Shown here one piece after another: positions 12,000 through 23,020 of a stretch of DNA of 64,000 nt. Position numbers and translations under genes: made by a program. The DNA comes from Pararge aegeria. Taxonomy: Eukaryota; Arthropoda; Insecta; Lepidoptera; Nymphalidae. The stretch is taken from the NCBI RefSeq assembly GCF_905163445.1, contig NC_053200.1, positions 8,990,001 to 9,054,000 on the forward strand, given 5' to 3'. The notes beneath the pieces were generated by a model. It worked only from the letters and a program-made list of their open reading frames with translations, was not told the DNA's origin and ran no database searches. Numbering within the stretch: the stretch's first letter is position 1; the number at the start of each line of letters is the position of its first letter.

Positions 12000-12283
12000 A
12001 GCGCACGGATGGAACTCATCCTCATTATCATCATATCGTACAGTAGTATAGGCTGAAGTGCGCAACCCTGCCCAGTGCGGATTGGTGGACTCCAAACCTT
12101 TGAGAGCATTATGGAAAATTCTCAGACGCACTCTCAATTTTCCTGACGATGTTTTCCTTCGCCGTTGAAGTAGGAGATATGAAATGTACATAATTTAGAA
12201 AAGTTAGAGGTGCGTGCTGAGATTCTAATTCGGCCCCCAGACAGTAAAGCCCAAATCCTAACCACTAGGCTAGCACCGCTTCT
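12000..12283 (-). repeat. family B tRNA-derived SINE, minus copy of a head-to-head pair
   Basis: Reading on minus from 12283: gcggtgctagcctagtggtt (A-box-like), a B-box-like region, then aaggaaaacatcgtcaggaa, agaattttccataatgctct and accaatccgcactgggcagg. This is the full family B order. Its head faces the plus-strand copy beginning at 12357. Confidence 0.8.
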
Positions 12284-12356
12284 ATTAGGCGGATAGAAAT
12301 AATAACCAAATAATATATGCGTAATATTAAACAAAGCGAACAAATTGAAAACGAAG

Positions 12357-12668
12357 CGAAGCGGTGATAGCCCAGTGGGTAAGAGCACGACTTCACTTTC
12401 GGACGAGTTCGAATCCCAGCATCTTTAACTTTCCTAAGTTATGTGCGTTTTAAGTTATTAAAATATTACTAGCTTCAACTGTAAAGGAAAACATCGTGAG
12501 GAAACCTGCATGCCTGAGAGTTCTCCATAATGTTCTCGAAGGTGTGTGGATTCCACTAATCCGCACTGGGCCAGCGTGGTGGAGCCTTAACCCCTTTTCA
12601 TTGTGGGAGGAGACCCATGCCCTGTAGTGGGCCGGTAATGGGGGGATATGATGATTGTGATGATTAAT
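12357..12668 (+). repeat. family B tRNA-derived SINE, plus copy of a head-to-head pair
   Basis: Nearly complete: gcggtgatagcccagtgggt head, gagttcgaatcccagc B-box-like element, gaaaacatcgtgaggaaacc, gagagttctccataatgttc, taatccgcactgggccagcg, ccttttcattgtgggaggag, and a gatgattgtgatgatt tail. It serves as the reference copy for family B in this window. Confidence 0.85.
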
Positions 12669-13164
12669 ATTAAACGGTGTTAAACTTCTTGTTTGCCCTA
12701 TTGCCGTGCTTTGGCAGATGGACAGGTAAAATTTTATGTTCTGTCAGTAGGTATAATCGACGTGCGCTTCATGTTACCCATACTGTTATGTCGAACATAT
12801 TGTACAAGCCACTACTGACGTTCATTCATAACTCATTCATGATCTTCTTCAGTCCTCATTCAGAATACTATACAGAAGCACCGTAGCGATAAAAAGCAAA
12901 TTATATAACGAATGCCTTAAACTTTTAGTACGGGTTTAAGGTTTTTAACCTCGTAAATGTCAAGGTTGTTAAGTGCTAAAGACATTTTTATGAGGTCTCA
13001 AGGCCAAGTTCACTCTTTAAAGATTTTTTTTCTTTACCGTTTGAGACAACAGTTAACATTAAAGTCATAATGTTCAACAAAATGCAAAATGTTAATGTTT
13101 TTGCAAATGTGAACTCCTATAGAAATAATGTGACCTAAGAATAAAAAAACATCTACTAGATATA

Positions 13165-13320
13165 AAAATACCTGGCGTGTCAAATGGTTAGCCTGCTTGA
13201 CTACGTATCAAAAGGCCCTGGGATCTATTCCAGAATCGGACAAAAAAATTGTTAAGTTCCTATCGGGTTTTTTTACCAAGAAGTTTTTAGCAGTTAAACA
13301 GACTGCGCGGAGTTAGAACG
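13165..13320 (+). repeat. degraded tRNA-headed SINE
   Basis: 'gcgtgtcaaatggttagcct' resembles an A box and 'gggatctattccagaatcgg' a B box. The body beyond about 13240 is not one I recognise elsewhere in the window, apart from a generic SINE-like tail. Confidence 0.4.
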
Positions 13321-13421
13321 ATTTTACACTAACATGTGATCAAAATAATAAAAGAAAAATTTTGCGGAATTTCTTCATAGGTAACTTTGACTTAATCGTG
13401 TACAAACCGTTTAGTTATAAC

Positions 13422-13720
13422 AGAGCGGTGATAACCTAGAGGTTAAATACGTAAGTCTTCTCTTTTGGGGGAGTAACTTTTCGAAATTTTGTATGTGTAC
13501 TAAAATATAACTTGCTTTAACGGTTAAGTAAAACATCGTGAGGAAACTCGCAAGCCTGGGAGTTTTCATAATGTTCTTAAAGATGCGTGTTGTCCTCCAA
13601 TCCTCACGTGTCCAGGGTGCAGTCCTCCAATCCTCACGTGGCCAGGATGGACTCATTTTGAGAGGAGACCCGTGCCTAGTAGTGGACCGGTGATGGGTGG
13701 TTAATGATGAGTACAGCGGG
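13422..13720 (+). repeat. family B SINE with an internal 40-bp duplication
   Basis: Head agagcggtgataacctagag, core aaaacatcgtgaggaaactc, tail gaggagacccgtgcctagta and gtggaccggtgatgggtgg. Within it the phrase 'cctccaatcctcacgtg' occurs twice (near 13604 and 13645 bp, about 40 bp apart), a local tandem duplication. Confidence 0.75.
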
Positions 13721-13957
13721 TATCCTTGATGGATATAAAATATGGACTGTAAAATATCGAGAAAATTTTTTTCTTCTTTGAAGAACTTCATACATTTAAC
13801 TAGTAGTTTGAACCTCACTTTCACATCATAAACCTTATCAACGTGCTAAACAAGCCTTTTATCACTCTCTTAAGGAAGAAATAATGGAGTGGTACATTAA
13901 TAGACTGAGAATGATGATGATAAAGACTCATAGAATCCCCACTAGATCATCTAAGTT

Positions 13958-14326
13958 GGAATTCGAACAACGTCTCAATTTTAGGTGACCCCAGTAGAAT
14001 CTAGATTTCCGGTAGTGCATTGAGGTATTGTGAAGACGTGCCATTCAAAACGCAAATCGCGTCGTTTCATCCGCCGAATGTGTTATTGTTTTAAGTTGCG
14101 GTCTCTTTTATTACACCGCAAGTGCATTTTATGCTAACAAACTTGGTCACGCGATTTTGTCTGTTAGAAAAACGTATCCCGGTTCCTCTCTCTACGCTGT
14201 TATAATGCGGATAAGGGCTTCAGTATGTAATGCTTATTGAAATTATTAAAAAAATAAGAATTTAATAATGATAACTGACGGTTAAACTATGCCACCCAAG
14301 GAAAACACCTTATGGGATTGGACATC
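13958..14326 (+). repeat. unclassified direct repeat, copy 1
   Basis: This block is repeated with clear but imperfect identity at 14795-15150. Shared landmarks include gcgtcgtttcatccgccgaa / acgtcgtttcatccgccgaa, tgtgttattgttttaa, cctctctctacgctgtta and gataactgacgg. I do not recognise the element. It has no coding potential conserved between copies. Confidence 0.7.
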
Positions 14327-14451
14327 GGTAAATCGGTGATCAACTTTAGAAGTGTATTTTCGAAATCATTTGTAAATAATATAGATAGGTTAATATAAAA
14401 GTAAGTATGGATAACTCATTGTGGTTGTTTTTCTCTAATTCCACTACAATT

Positions 14452-14785
14452 TAGCAAGTGCATTCTTACTTGATTATGCAGCCTAAGATGGCAGCGGGCT
14501 AACCTGTTAGGGGTATGGCAGTTATTTTAAACCCATTCCCGTAATCGGTTTCTACACGGTATCACAAATGACTCTATCGTCACAAAACGCGAAATGTTTT
14601 CGCGGCATGTCTGTGACGATAGAGTCATTAGCCACTGAGTCGAAGTTGAAGTAGAGTCTAGGCTAGACCAGAGAAAAGTTAAACAGAAATTATAAATTCC
14701 GAAATTGACCCTTCCGGAGATCAAACCAGGTACCGTCAGAGGCCGTGAAAAGTTGTTGTTGCAGCTAGGAAACCTCCCACAAGAA
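14452..14785 (-). repeat. family C SINE-like copy containing a perfect hairpin
   Basis: On minus, the head near 14785 (gtgggaggtttcctagctgc) and the tail near 14530-14452 (aactgccatacccctaacag, gttagcccgctgccatctta) are family C. The centre, where other copies carry the gcgatttagcg block, is replaced by an 18-bp perfect inverted repeat (14567-14584 with 14612-14629) enclosing a second perfect 7-bp stem (14588-14594 with 14598-14604). Confidence 0.65.
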
Positions 14786-14794
14786 AATCACGTA

Positions 14795-15150
14795 GAATTC
14801 GAACAATTGCTGAATTCTAGGTGACCCCTAAAGAATCCACATTTCCGGCAGAAAATTGTGAAGACGCCATTGAAAACGCAAATCACGTCGTTTCATCCGC
14901 CGAATGTGTTATTGTTTTAACTTGTGGTCTCTTTTACTCCACCGCAAGTGCACTTTATGTTAATAAACTTGCCCACGCGACTATGTTTGGAAGAAAAAGT
15001 ATCCTCGATCCTCTCTCTACGCTGTTAACGGTGATAAGGGCCTCAGTAAGTAATGCTTATCCAAAATTGCTAAAAAATTGAGAATTTAATAACGATAACT
15101 GACGGCAAAACTGTGCAACCCAAGGACTACACCTTATGGGATCGGACACA
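14795..15150 (+). repeat. unclassified direct repeat, copy 2
   Basis: Second copy of the block at 13958-14326, offset by about 837 bp, with the family C element lying between the two. Both copies contain an inner segment that starts tgacccc and ends ggaca, so a miniature LTR-type arrangement is conceivable but unproven. Confidence 0.7.
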
Positions 15151-15384
15151 TGGGCTGTCGTAAATTTGTTCACGTCACATAGAGACCAGGAAAATAATAA
15201 TTTTGAGTATGGACATGATGGTGACGCGGGTGACATACGGTTTGAGATATAAGCTTTCCAAAGTTTTGTCACGTGGTCTCATTGGTATCACTACAATAAG
15301 AAATGTAATACCTGCAAACGTCGATGATAAGATCTCACAAAAACTTGGTCTTGTGATCACCTTACTTACAACGACGTAAATGAT

Positions 15385-15660
15385 TGACGAACGATTGGCG
15401 CAGTGGGCAGCGACCCTGCTTTCTGAGCCAAGGCCGTGGGTTCGATTCCCACAACTGGACAATGTTTGTGTGATGGACATGAATGTTTTTCAGTATCTGG
15501 GTGTTTATCTAGATATATATTATAAGTATTTACGTATATTATTCATATAATTATTCATCAGGCATCTTAGTACCCATAACACAAGCTGCGCTTACTTTGG
15601 GGCTACATGGCGATGTGTGTATTGTCGTAGTATATTTATTTATTATTTATTTATTATTAA
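15385..15660 (+). repeat. family A tRNA-derived SINE
   Basis: Head gattggcgcagtgggcagcg, B-box-like gggttcgattcccacaactg, body gtgatggacatgaatgtttt, block acccataacacaagctgcgc, and end gatgtgtgtattgtcgtagt followed by a (TTTA)-type tail. Essentially full length with a small internal deletion. Confidence 0.85.
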
Positions 15661-18339
15661 ATGATAATTTTAAGTACCAAAAAGATAGTGTTGCGTGCCA
15701 TAGCATCGGAGATACGAGATTTCAATAAATTTAGTCACGGTGACACATATACCTCACCTAGCGTCAGTGATTGGGATACCACATAAACAACTTAACAATA
15801 TCATAATGTTATTGCCAATGTAAATCTAAACTAAATTATTATATAACGTTTGACAACCCTAGCCTAGCCTTAATACACTGTTGAGATCAAAGGTGGGGGA
15901 CTTCTGTAACTCTTTTTTAAACTATGCTATCAGGACAGTAGTGTAACCAAGACAGATGCCAATTACCTAACTCCAGTTTGTTACTAAGAATTATGAATCA
16001 GAAAAAATACTAATTAATAATTTTGGTCGTACCTGGGAAAGCCGGGATCTCGTGATTAATAATAAATCTTGGCTACAATTAAAACGACAGGCAGTACACG
16101 GTACGTAGGGTTTAACTGAAATTAGATAAATAAGAATTGTGTTACGATATTTTTAATTTCAATGAAATAAGAAAAAAATAACACTTTCTTGTAACATCAA
16201 AATATAACCTCAATATAAAGAGCGCGAAAAAATTACAAACTCGTTTCCATCAAGTACGTACGACACTAAAAACTTGTCATATTTATTATCTCGCCTTAAA
16301 CGCTAAAAATTTGTAGCTCGCCCGAACGTAGAACTCGTGAAATAAGAAAACCTTCCGAGTACAATATTTTCATTTCTATTGAATAATAATGAACTGATAA
16401 TATTTTTCAAGCATTAGTTTTTTAAAGCAGTTTCTAAGTTAGACCCACTTTATTACAAAACGCCTCTGCAAATACCTACTTTAAACCGTCAAATATTGTT
16501 TAAGTGCTTCTATTTAAAAGGAAACGTTTTGAGCTTTGTCTATGTGCTCAACCGAACCCTGCAAATCCGTGATGGATATATTTTTATTATAGCTCGTATC
16601 ACATATACCCATAATTATTGTTATTACTATTTGGAATCTGATAGAACAAAATAAAATTGTATGATTATTCATTTCATTTACATCATTAAAAAATGCACGA
16701 ATGATGAATTGTGGTATACTAGATCTCAGATAAAGAAAGCCGGTTTCATGAAAAAAGCGTTTAATAAAATAATTTCATTAATATATATTTTTCGTTTCAT
16801 CGTGTGTGAAGTGAAGTGCCTTAATCCCATGATTCCATCGTAATACATCGAATTACTAATTAAGCATTAACTGCGTAGAGAAAATACATTGTCTTATGCA
16901 CTTGTTCTTCAATTTTCTTTTTTATAGAATTAAAAAGTTTTAGGTTTCTAAGATACTACAAATACAACGACTTGCCTTGTTCAGTCAATGAATCAGAAAT
17001 ATCTTCTTTATAAAGGCATGGGTTCAACATTAAAAATTGTTGCCCCCGATGTGACTTCGAAGAATTACTGCTCGTAAATGAAAGCAGCTATCCTTTTAAT
17101 TGCAAACCACCTAGCATTTTAACTAGGCCACACTTTATCAACTTGTATAGATAGTGTAGTGGCTAATTGCAATAAATGTATGAAACACAACTAGTTTTAG
17201 AATAAACTGAGTACTACTATGTATAATCATTAATCATAACGTTTAACCTCAATCACCTATTAAAGTCCCACATCTAGGCAAATGAGAGAGGGAAAAGCTC
17301 TTATAGGAGAGAACGCTAATATAAGTATGTTAGCAAATCTGCCTTTGGTTAAAGATAAAAAGGTATCTTCGTTCTGACTGGTCAAAATTATGCATAATCT
17401 GTGGTCGGTATAAGTTGGATTAAAAATTCAAAATGACAGGAACCCAGATCAAAAAGGAAGGTCATATGAAATGGCGGGAAAAATAGGTGATAAGGTACAG
17501 AGGAGTACAGACAGAAGTGTCAAGGGAAGATTGCAGAAGTTATCTCTTTGTAGTTAATTAAGATAAGTTCAGATAGATTGATGTTTGAGTTTATAATGTG
17601 CTATGTTGTAATTAAAATGATAATAATAGTAAAATGATTAAACGTTGTAAAATATGATTATGGGCTTTCTTTTAGTATAGTTTAAACCATCCACGCTGCT
17701 CCCAAACGGCTCACTTGTGATCAAATTATTGTTTTGTTACGACGACGGGCAGTCTAAACGGCTATTGATAAAATTCAAATCTGTATATTTTCAATTTTCA
17801 TTAATACCTTATAACTTGAAAAGCGACTTAGCGGGCTTTGAGTCTATCTAAAAACTTAAATAAATTTTACATTAATTTTTATTTATTTATTATTTACTCT
17901 GACTTTATTGCTACTAATAGTTAAGAAAATAAAAAGAAAAGTTAAAAAAATATCATAATAAATATAACAAAAAACATAACAGCCCAATAGACAACTTTAA
18001 TGAGCAAAATAATAAATTTAAGTTCAGATGTAGTTTTCAAACAGGAATAAGTTTGCTTGAGTAAGCGAAATTATTTACTTATTTATTAAATGAGGTAAGT
18101 ATGACCCTATGATAACATTATTGTTCGAAACATAATTAATAACCTCTATACTTGAATAAAAAAAAGGTTGTGCAAAAAATGGAGAAAAAGAAATTATATG
18201 AACACTATAGGCGAAGTACTTAATACTTCTAACATCTAAATTCTAAATCAGTTGCTAAAACACTCACCAGTGAAAAATGTTCAAAACTTCAAAGCACTCT
18301 TAACACAACACAGAAAAATCAAGATGTCCCGAGACTGTA
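15661..18339. other. AT-rich intergenic DNA, nothing identified
   Basis: No open frame with family features, no complete repeat and no RNA gene that I can support. Confidence 0.4.
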
Positions 18340-18890
18340 CACTATTAACGTTCCTGTCGGACGATCATCACAAAATGTATCCAACAAAACAACGCGCGCA
18401 CTCGCTTAGGTTGCGTCGTTGCCAAAATTTCGCTAACTTTCGGACACACGCTCGCATAACAAACACTATGTCTCGCCCTCCTTTGTAATAATCCGAGTCG
18501 AATTTCCCCTGGCTTCTTTTTGACAGTTACAAAATTTACGCTAACCCTCGTGTCCTTTGGCCGATGGAGTGCGGTATTGATGAGCCCGTAGTTCGTATTC
18601 ACTTGTCGAAACTCTCTTTGCTAATTGGGATGCACGTAGCGTCCTGCGCTTTCCTCTGCACGGAACAATGGACGCGCAGTGCTCCGGGGTGACAGGTTGG
18701 CAGTCATCGTATCGTTTAGTGAGACCTAATTGTTCATAGCAGATAGTTCGTGATGAGTATAGCGGGCGGTTCGTCTGCGGTGCGGTTATGGAATGGAGGC
18801 TCGCGCGTAGTAATCGTTTGATGTCGGCTCGCACTTGGTTACTGGGTTAGCGGTGCTCCTTTTCCTGCTTCGCTTAATGGGCATGATGCC
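18340..18890. promoter_or_regulatory. CpG-rich stretch, candidate promoter or noncoding first exon
   Basis: For roughly 550 bp the composition changes sharply from the AT-rich surroundings. It has many CpG dinucleotides (aacgcgcgcactcgctt, gcgggcggttcgtctgcgg, gctcgcgcgtagtaatcg) and long overlapping open frames on both strands that have no recognisable protein features. This is how promoters and 5' exons often look in lepidopteran genomes, but no host gene is visible on either side within 10 kb. It could instead be a decayed GC-rich transposon. Confidence 0.3.
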
Positions 18891-19254
18891 TACTTGTGGA
18901 CAAACCCGCTCGGGAATCCAATCAAACCTGAAATGTAAATCGTTTCATATCACTCGACGTTACTTCTATACTTCAGGCGTCTAGACATTCATCTAGATGC
19001 ATTTGGCCAATAATAAAAACAACGAAAATTATTTTTACTACATCTGAAAATCCAAAAAGAGACTGTAAAATTTCTGACATCCCGTGAGATTGATGTTTTT
19101 TAGAACTTTTAAAAAGAAACAGTCCCACCATAAATTATCTTAACTAAACTGTAACGGTTTATTCAGCGCACTGTAAGATAGTAGTATTTTCCGACTTACT
19201 TGAGACTTTTTGTTGTATTTAATTTACAATTGAACTATAAATTATAACTGAAGT

Positions 19255-20640
19255 CTTATTCGGGTGTATAAGCTATATTACTGTACAGTTTCATCAAAAT
19301 CCATTCAGTAGTGTTTGCGTGAAAGGTTTACAAACATCCGCACATCATCACAAACTTTCACGTTTATAATATTCATAGGATAGGATTAACAGGTTAGTAG
19401 GATATAAGTTGGAAGAAGGATTACAACCTCTTTCGAAATGTCTGTCTGTTTGAAATTACTCTACAAGTGTACCTGTCCCGAAGTCAGATGATTCTAGTAA
19501 GAAAAAGTAAGAAATAAACAACATCTATACATCAATCTTCAAATGCTGGGTAATAATAATAATAATAATAATCTTTATTGAAAGGTATAAACCCAGTTAT
19601 AAGAATATAAAAAGATAAATTAAATAACAAAATAATAATAATAAGTAACAGTATTGCAATATAAAAATATTGCAAACTCACGTCCGTCATAATAATAATC
19701 ATTAATTACATAGTTCGTCATAGTTTATGGGTTTTCTTATACCTAACCTTTACAAAATCACTAAGAGCATGTACAATTACAATAGATACAATGTAGCCGA
19801 TATATGTAAGTGATAATAAATGACCAACAATGACCTCTGAAGCAAAGCCAATTTTAAAAAGGCTTCATGTGGCCGGTGACTGGACAGCGATAATTTCCTA
19901 ACTCCGGGCTTTTACTGAGAATTTCTTGATAGAAAACCCCATGAAGTACCTAACAATTTCTCCTCGACCGACTCGTGAATGGAAGCTAATATCTCGTGAT
20001 CTTTAGTCGAATATACTTACCACGTAACCTAAGCCAAAAAACCAAAGCAGCCAAAAAAATTTAGGTCTTTTGTAAATAAATTAAAGTCACGTATTGTATA
20101 AAATATGCTGATTTTATGTAAACAGGCATAAAATAAATTCTCCTATAGACACAATTGCATCTGATTGCATATTCTTTGGGCGGTGTTTGTATCTCTTGAA
20201 ATGCAGCGGTGCAATGCAATGAAAGCGAAATCCTATAATGAGATCTTTTACATACAGCTGGGTGCTTTATTGAATTGAACATTTTAATCAATATTGTATG
20301 AGTGAAATGTTTTGGAACATGGTATGTTTTCTTTTATTCGATAAATATCATCATCACCATCATTATCAATCCATTATAAGCTCACTACACAGCATGGGTC
20401 TCCACTCAATTTTTTTCCGCGATTTTTTTTGTCTGCTTTTATTTTCGGTGTTTTAAAACTCGCGCCATTCTTTAGTTTTCCTGGAACAAAAGTATCCTAC
20501 GTACTTCTACAGGGTGCAAGCTATATAAGTATAATATATGTGATCAATTTCATCACAATCGGTGATAGTTAAGCTGAACATAGATAACTGTCGAACATAC
20601 CCACTTTTGCATATATAATATTAGTATGGATAATATATAT
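19255..20640 (+). repeat. fragments of a lepidopteran repeat ending TTTATAATATTAGTATGGAT
   Basis: Two 3' fragments, at about 19260-19390 (tttataatattcataggata) and about 20515-20635 (tataatattagtatggat), match the 3' end of the repeat whose 5' end is ctagctgttg near 34568. Between them, 19545-19575 holds a (TAA)n microsatellite and 20340-20430 a SINE-like segment on minus. Confidence 0.5.
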
Positions 20641-20669
20641 AACCTAATTCCGGGATGGTTTGCCACTTT

Positions 20670-20705
20670 CCTTCACTTCACTACTATCCCGTAGTGAAAT
20701 GAAGG
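20670..20705. repeat. 15-bp inverted repeat hairpin
   Basis: ccttcacttcactac at 20670-20684 pairs with gtagtgaaatgaagg at 20691-20705 with one mismatch and a 6-nt loop. Confidence 0.7.
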
Positions 20706-21335
20706 ATAGGTGCCACTTATTGATAACTATTTATACTAAATTGCTAAAACCACGTCATGATTACGAAACCGATAAGATCTCCGTTTTCCTAATTCCTTTG
20801 AATCCTCACTTGAACCTGCTAACTAATACTTGATCTACAAAGGAGTTAGGTTCTAAGTACGGCGCCCTAACTGTCCCAGCTTTCATTTCAAATCTTGGCG
20901 ATTAAAATTCAAATGTAAACAGAAACCAGTCATCACCCGTGTTGGAACAACAATAAATAATGCATTTAACGCCCCATTGTTGTGTTAATCACCCGTTCAA
21001 CCCAGATAGGGTGAAAACACTGAGATTTGCAAGCATTTTAACGTGAACTATATCCGACACTAGTTTGCTAGCAACTAGTTTTCAAGCAAGACTTGTATTT
21101 TCATAATGAAATGTCCCGTTAAAATACTTTTTGAGGCATTAAAAAAGCCGCTCCGTCTAGTTTATATGTAGCCTGTTGCCTAGGCCATGAATGGAGCTTT
21201 CTAGGAAATCAATTAAACAAATGACATTCTCGATTAACATACGAGACCTTAAGACGTGATTGAAATTTTATCACTATCTAACCTAGTAGATTCCCGCAAT
21301 ATAGCTCCTTGAACATAGATAAGACTCTAAGTACA

Positions 21336-21545
21336 CACGGACTGCATTAGAACTGCACGCCAGCTACAAAATTGCGGTTTCAATGCAGTTAAATCAACTG
21401 CAATAGCATTGGGTAGTGGGGTAGTTGACCGGTCTCGATAGCTATGCAGTTCTATTTCAGTTTAAATGCAGTTTTACCGCACTAAAACTGCATCCAAACT
21501 GCAATTTTAAATCTGGCGTGCAGCTTAGAGCTGTCGCAGTCTGTA
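21336..21545. mobile_element. MITE-like element with imperfect terminal inverted repeats
   Basis: About 210 bp. Perfect 11-bp inner inverted repeats (ctgcacgccag at 21353-21363 and ctggcgtgcag at 21513-21523) are extended outward by imperfect matches (cggactgca / tgcgacag-type). The interior carries several further tgcagtt / aactgca words in both orientations. No coding capacity, consistent with a non-autonomous DNA transposon; superfamily cannot be assigned. Confidence 0.65.
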
Positions 21546-21947
21546 TTTGCTTACTAAAAAAAATAAAAAAAACAAGTCGAAATAAATAACCTAGACAAGA
21601 ATAAAAATTGATAAGATAAGTTTTAACTAATCTGTCTTCAACATATGTTTTACAACAAATTTTTTCCGTTTTCTTTTAAGGGTTTTTCGGAGAGCGTCAT
21701 GATAAACCAAAGTCGTCTTTGACAACGATTACATAGCCCCATGGTTTTTCCTCGAGACGTGCCTAAGTTACACAATTAAAATAGGTAGATAATTAAGTTT
21801 CTTCTTGACCAAGATATTTTCTCTATAATTGTTTTACAGTGACAGTTGAAATAATCTTATAGTGGACATGTAAGATCTAAGAATATCTAAGTAATTAAGG
21901 AGGAAATTTATAGCAACGTACCTAAACGTACCTACTACTTTTGACAT

Positions 21948-22508
21948 TTGGCGCAACGGTGAGCGCTGTGAATTTAAGTAGGAGGTCCCGGGTTTGATTC
22001 CCGTTCAATGTTCTCTGGTATGTTCTTGAGGCTTTAGCCGTGGCTAGTTAGTTATCCGCCCTAGAAACAAAGGCCGAGTGGCGCAGTGGGCAGCGACCCT
22101 GCTTTCTGAGTCCAAGGCCGTTCGATTCCCACAACTGGAGAGTGTTTATGTGATGAACATGAATGTTTTTCAGTGTCTGGGTGTTTATCTGTATATTATA
22201 AGTATTTATGTGTATTATATTCATAAAAAAAAAATTATCAGCTATCTCAGTACCCATAACACAAGCTACGCTTACTTTGGGGCTAGATGGCGATGTGTGT
22301 ATTGTCGTAGTATATTTAATATTTAATTTATTTAAAGACGTGCCGCTAATCGATTTAGTGTTCCGTTTCGATGTCGCGTAGAAACCCATTAGGGATAAGA
22401 CTACCATACTCCTTAACATTTTAGGCCGCTACCATTTAGACTGCATCATCACTTACCACCAGGTGAAAATGCAGTTAAGGTCTAACTTGTAGTGGAATAA
22501 AAAAAAAT
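21948..22508 (+). repeat. family C element interrupted by a family A SINE
   Basis: The family C head (ggcgcaacggtgagcgctgt, gggtttgattcccg) runs to about 22070. The sequence then enters a complete family A SINE, and family C resumes at about 22336 (agacgtgccgctaatcgatt) and ends gtctaacttgtagtggaata plus poly(A) near 22508. Confidence 0.75.
22071..22335 (+). repeat. family A SINE nested in family C
   Basis: Complete copy from gccgagtggcgcagtgggca to gtgtattgtcgtagtatatt with a T/A-rich tail. Flanking aaag on each side may be a short target-site duplication. Confidence 0.85.
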
Positions 22509-22734
22509 ATCATGCTGATACCTATTTACCTTTATATTACTTTTAATATCAGTGAACTTGGTAATCTAGATATAACATAAAAACTAGCTTTCCGCGTCTC
22601 TCTATTTATCCGCTGACTCTAAACTGCGCAATAGATTTTGATGCAGAATTCACCATTGAATAGATTTTCACCGATGGGTTTTATTCGTCATCACCGGACA
22701 ACTACAGGGCTAAAATCATAATTAAATGCAATAA

Positions 22735-23020
22735 ATTCAAATTCCAATTTCTTTTATTCCAAGTATGCCTAATACAAGCACATTTGTAACGTCAAGATGG
22801 TCTGTTTGTAGTGACTATACCATCGTTACTTACAACCCATTACACGGTCTCCTCTCAGATTGAGACGTGTTAAGGCCGTACAGCAATTTCAATATTACTT
22901 GCTTTAACGGTGAAAGACAGCATCCCGAGGAAATCAGCATGCTTCAGAGTTCTCTATAATATCTCAAAAGGGACTCTAACAATTGTCGCCACGGTGCACT
23001 ATAAACCCTTTTCATTCCGA
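22735..23020. repeat. non-LTR 3' end fragment (-) followed by family B fragment (+)
   Basis: About 22735-22845 is the reverse complement of the 3' UTR seen at 11180-11315 (ggtctgtttgtagtgactat). About 22895-23020 is a truncated family B core (ttgctttaacggtgaaagac, cttcagagttctctataat). Confidence 0.55.

Noticed and set aside
13411..13824. 137-aa minus-strand open frame
   Set aside because: It overlaps a family B SINE with an internal duplication and reads as antisense repeat sequence.
18345..18834. Overlapping minus-strand frames in the CpG-rich island
   Set aside because: The translations are arginine-rich without family motifs or splice context; open frames are expected in GC-rich DNA.
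22048..22419. 123-aa minus-strand open frame and its relatives at 26045-26347, 33416-33787 and 15175-15480
   Set aside because: All are translations of the family A SINE; the shared peptide words come from the repeat, not from a gene.
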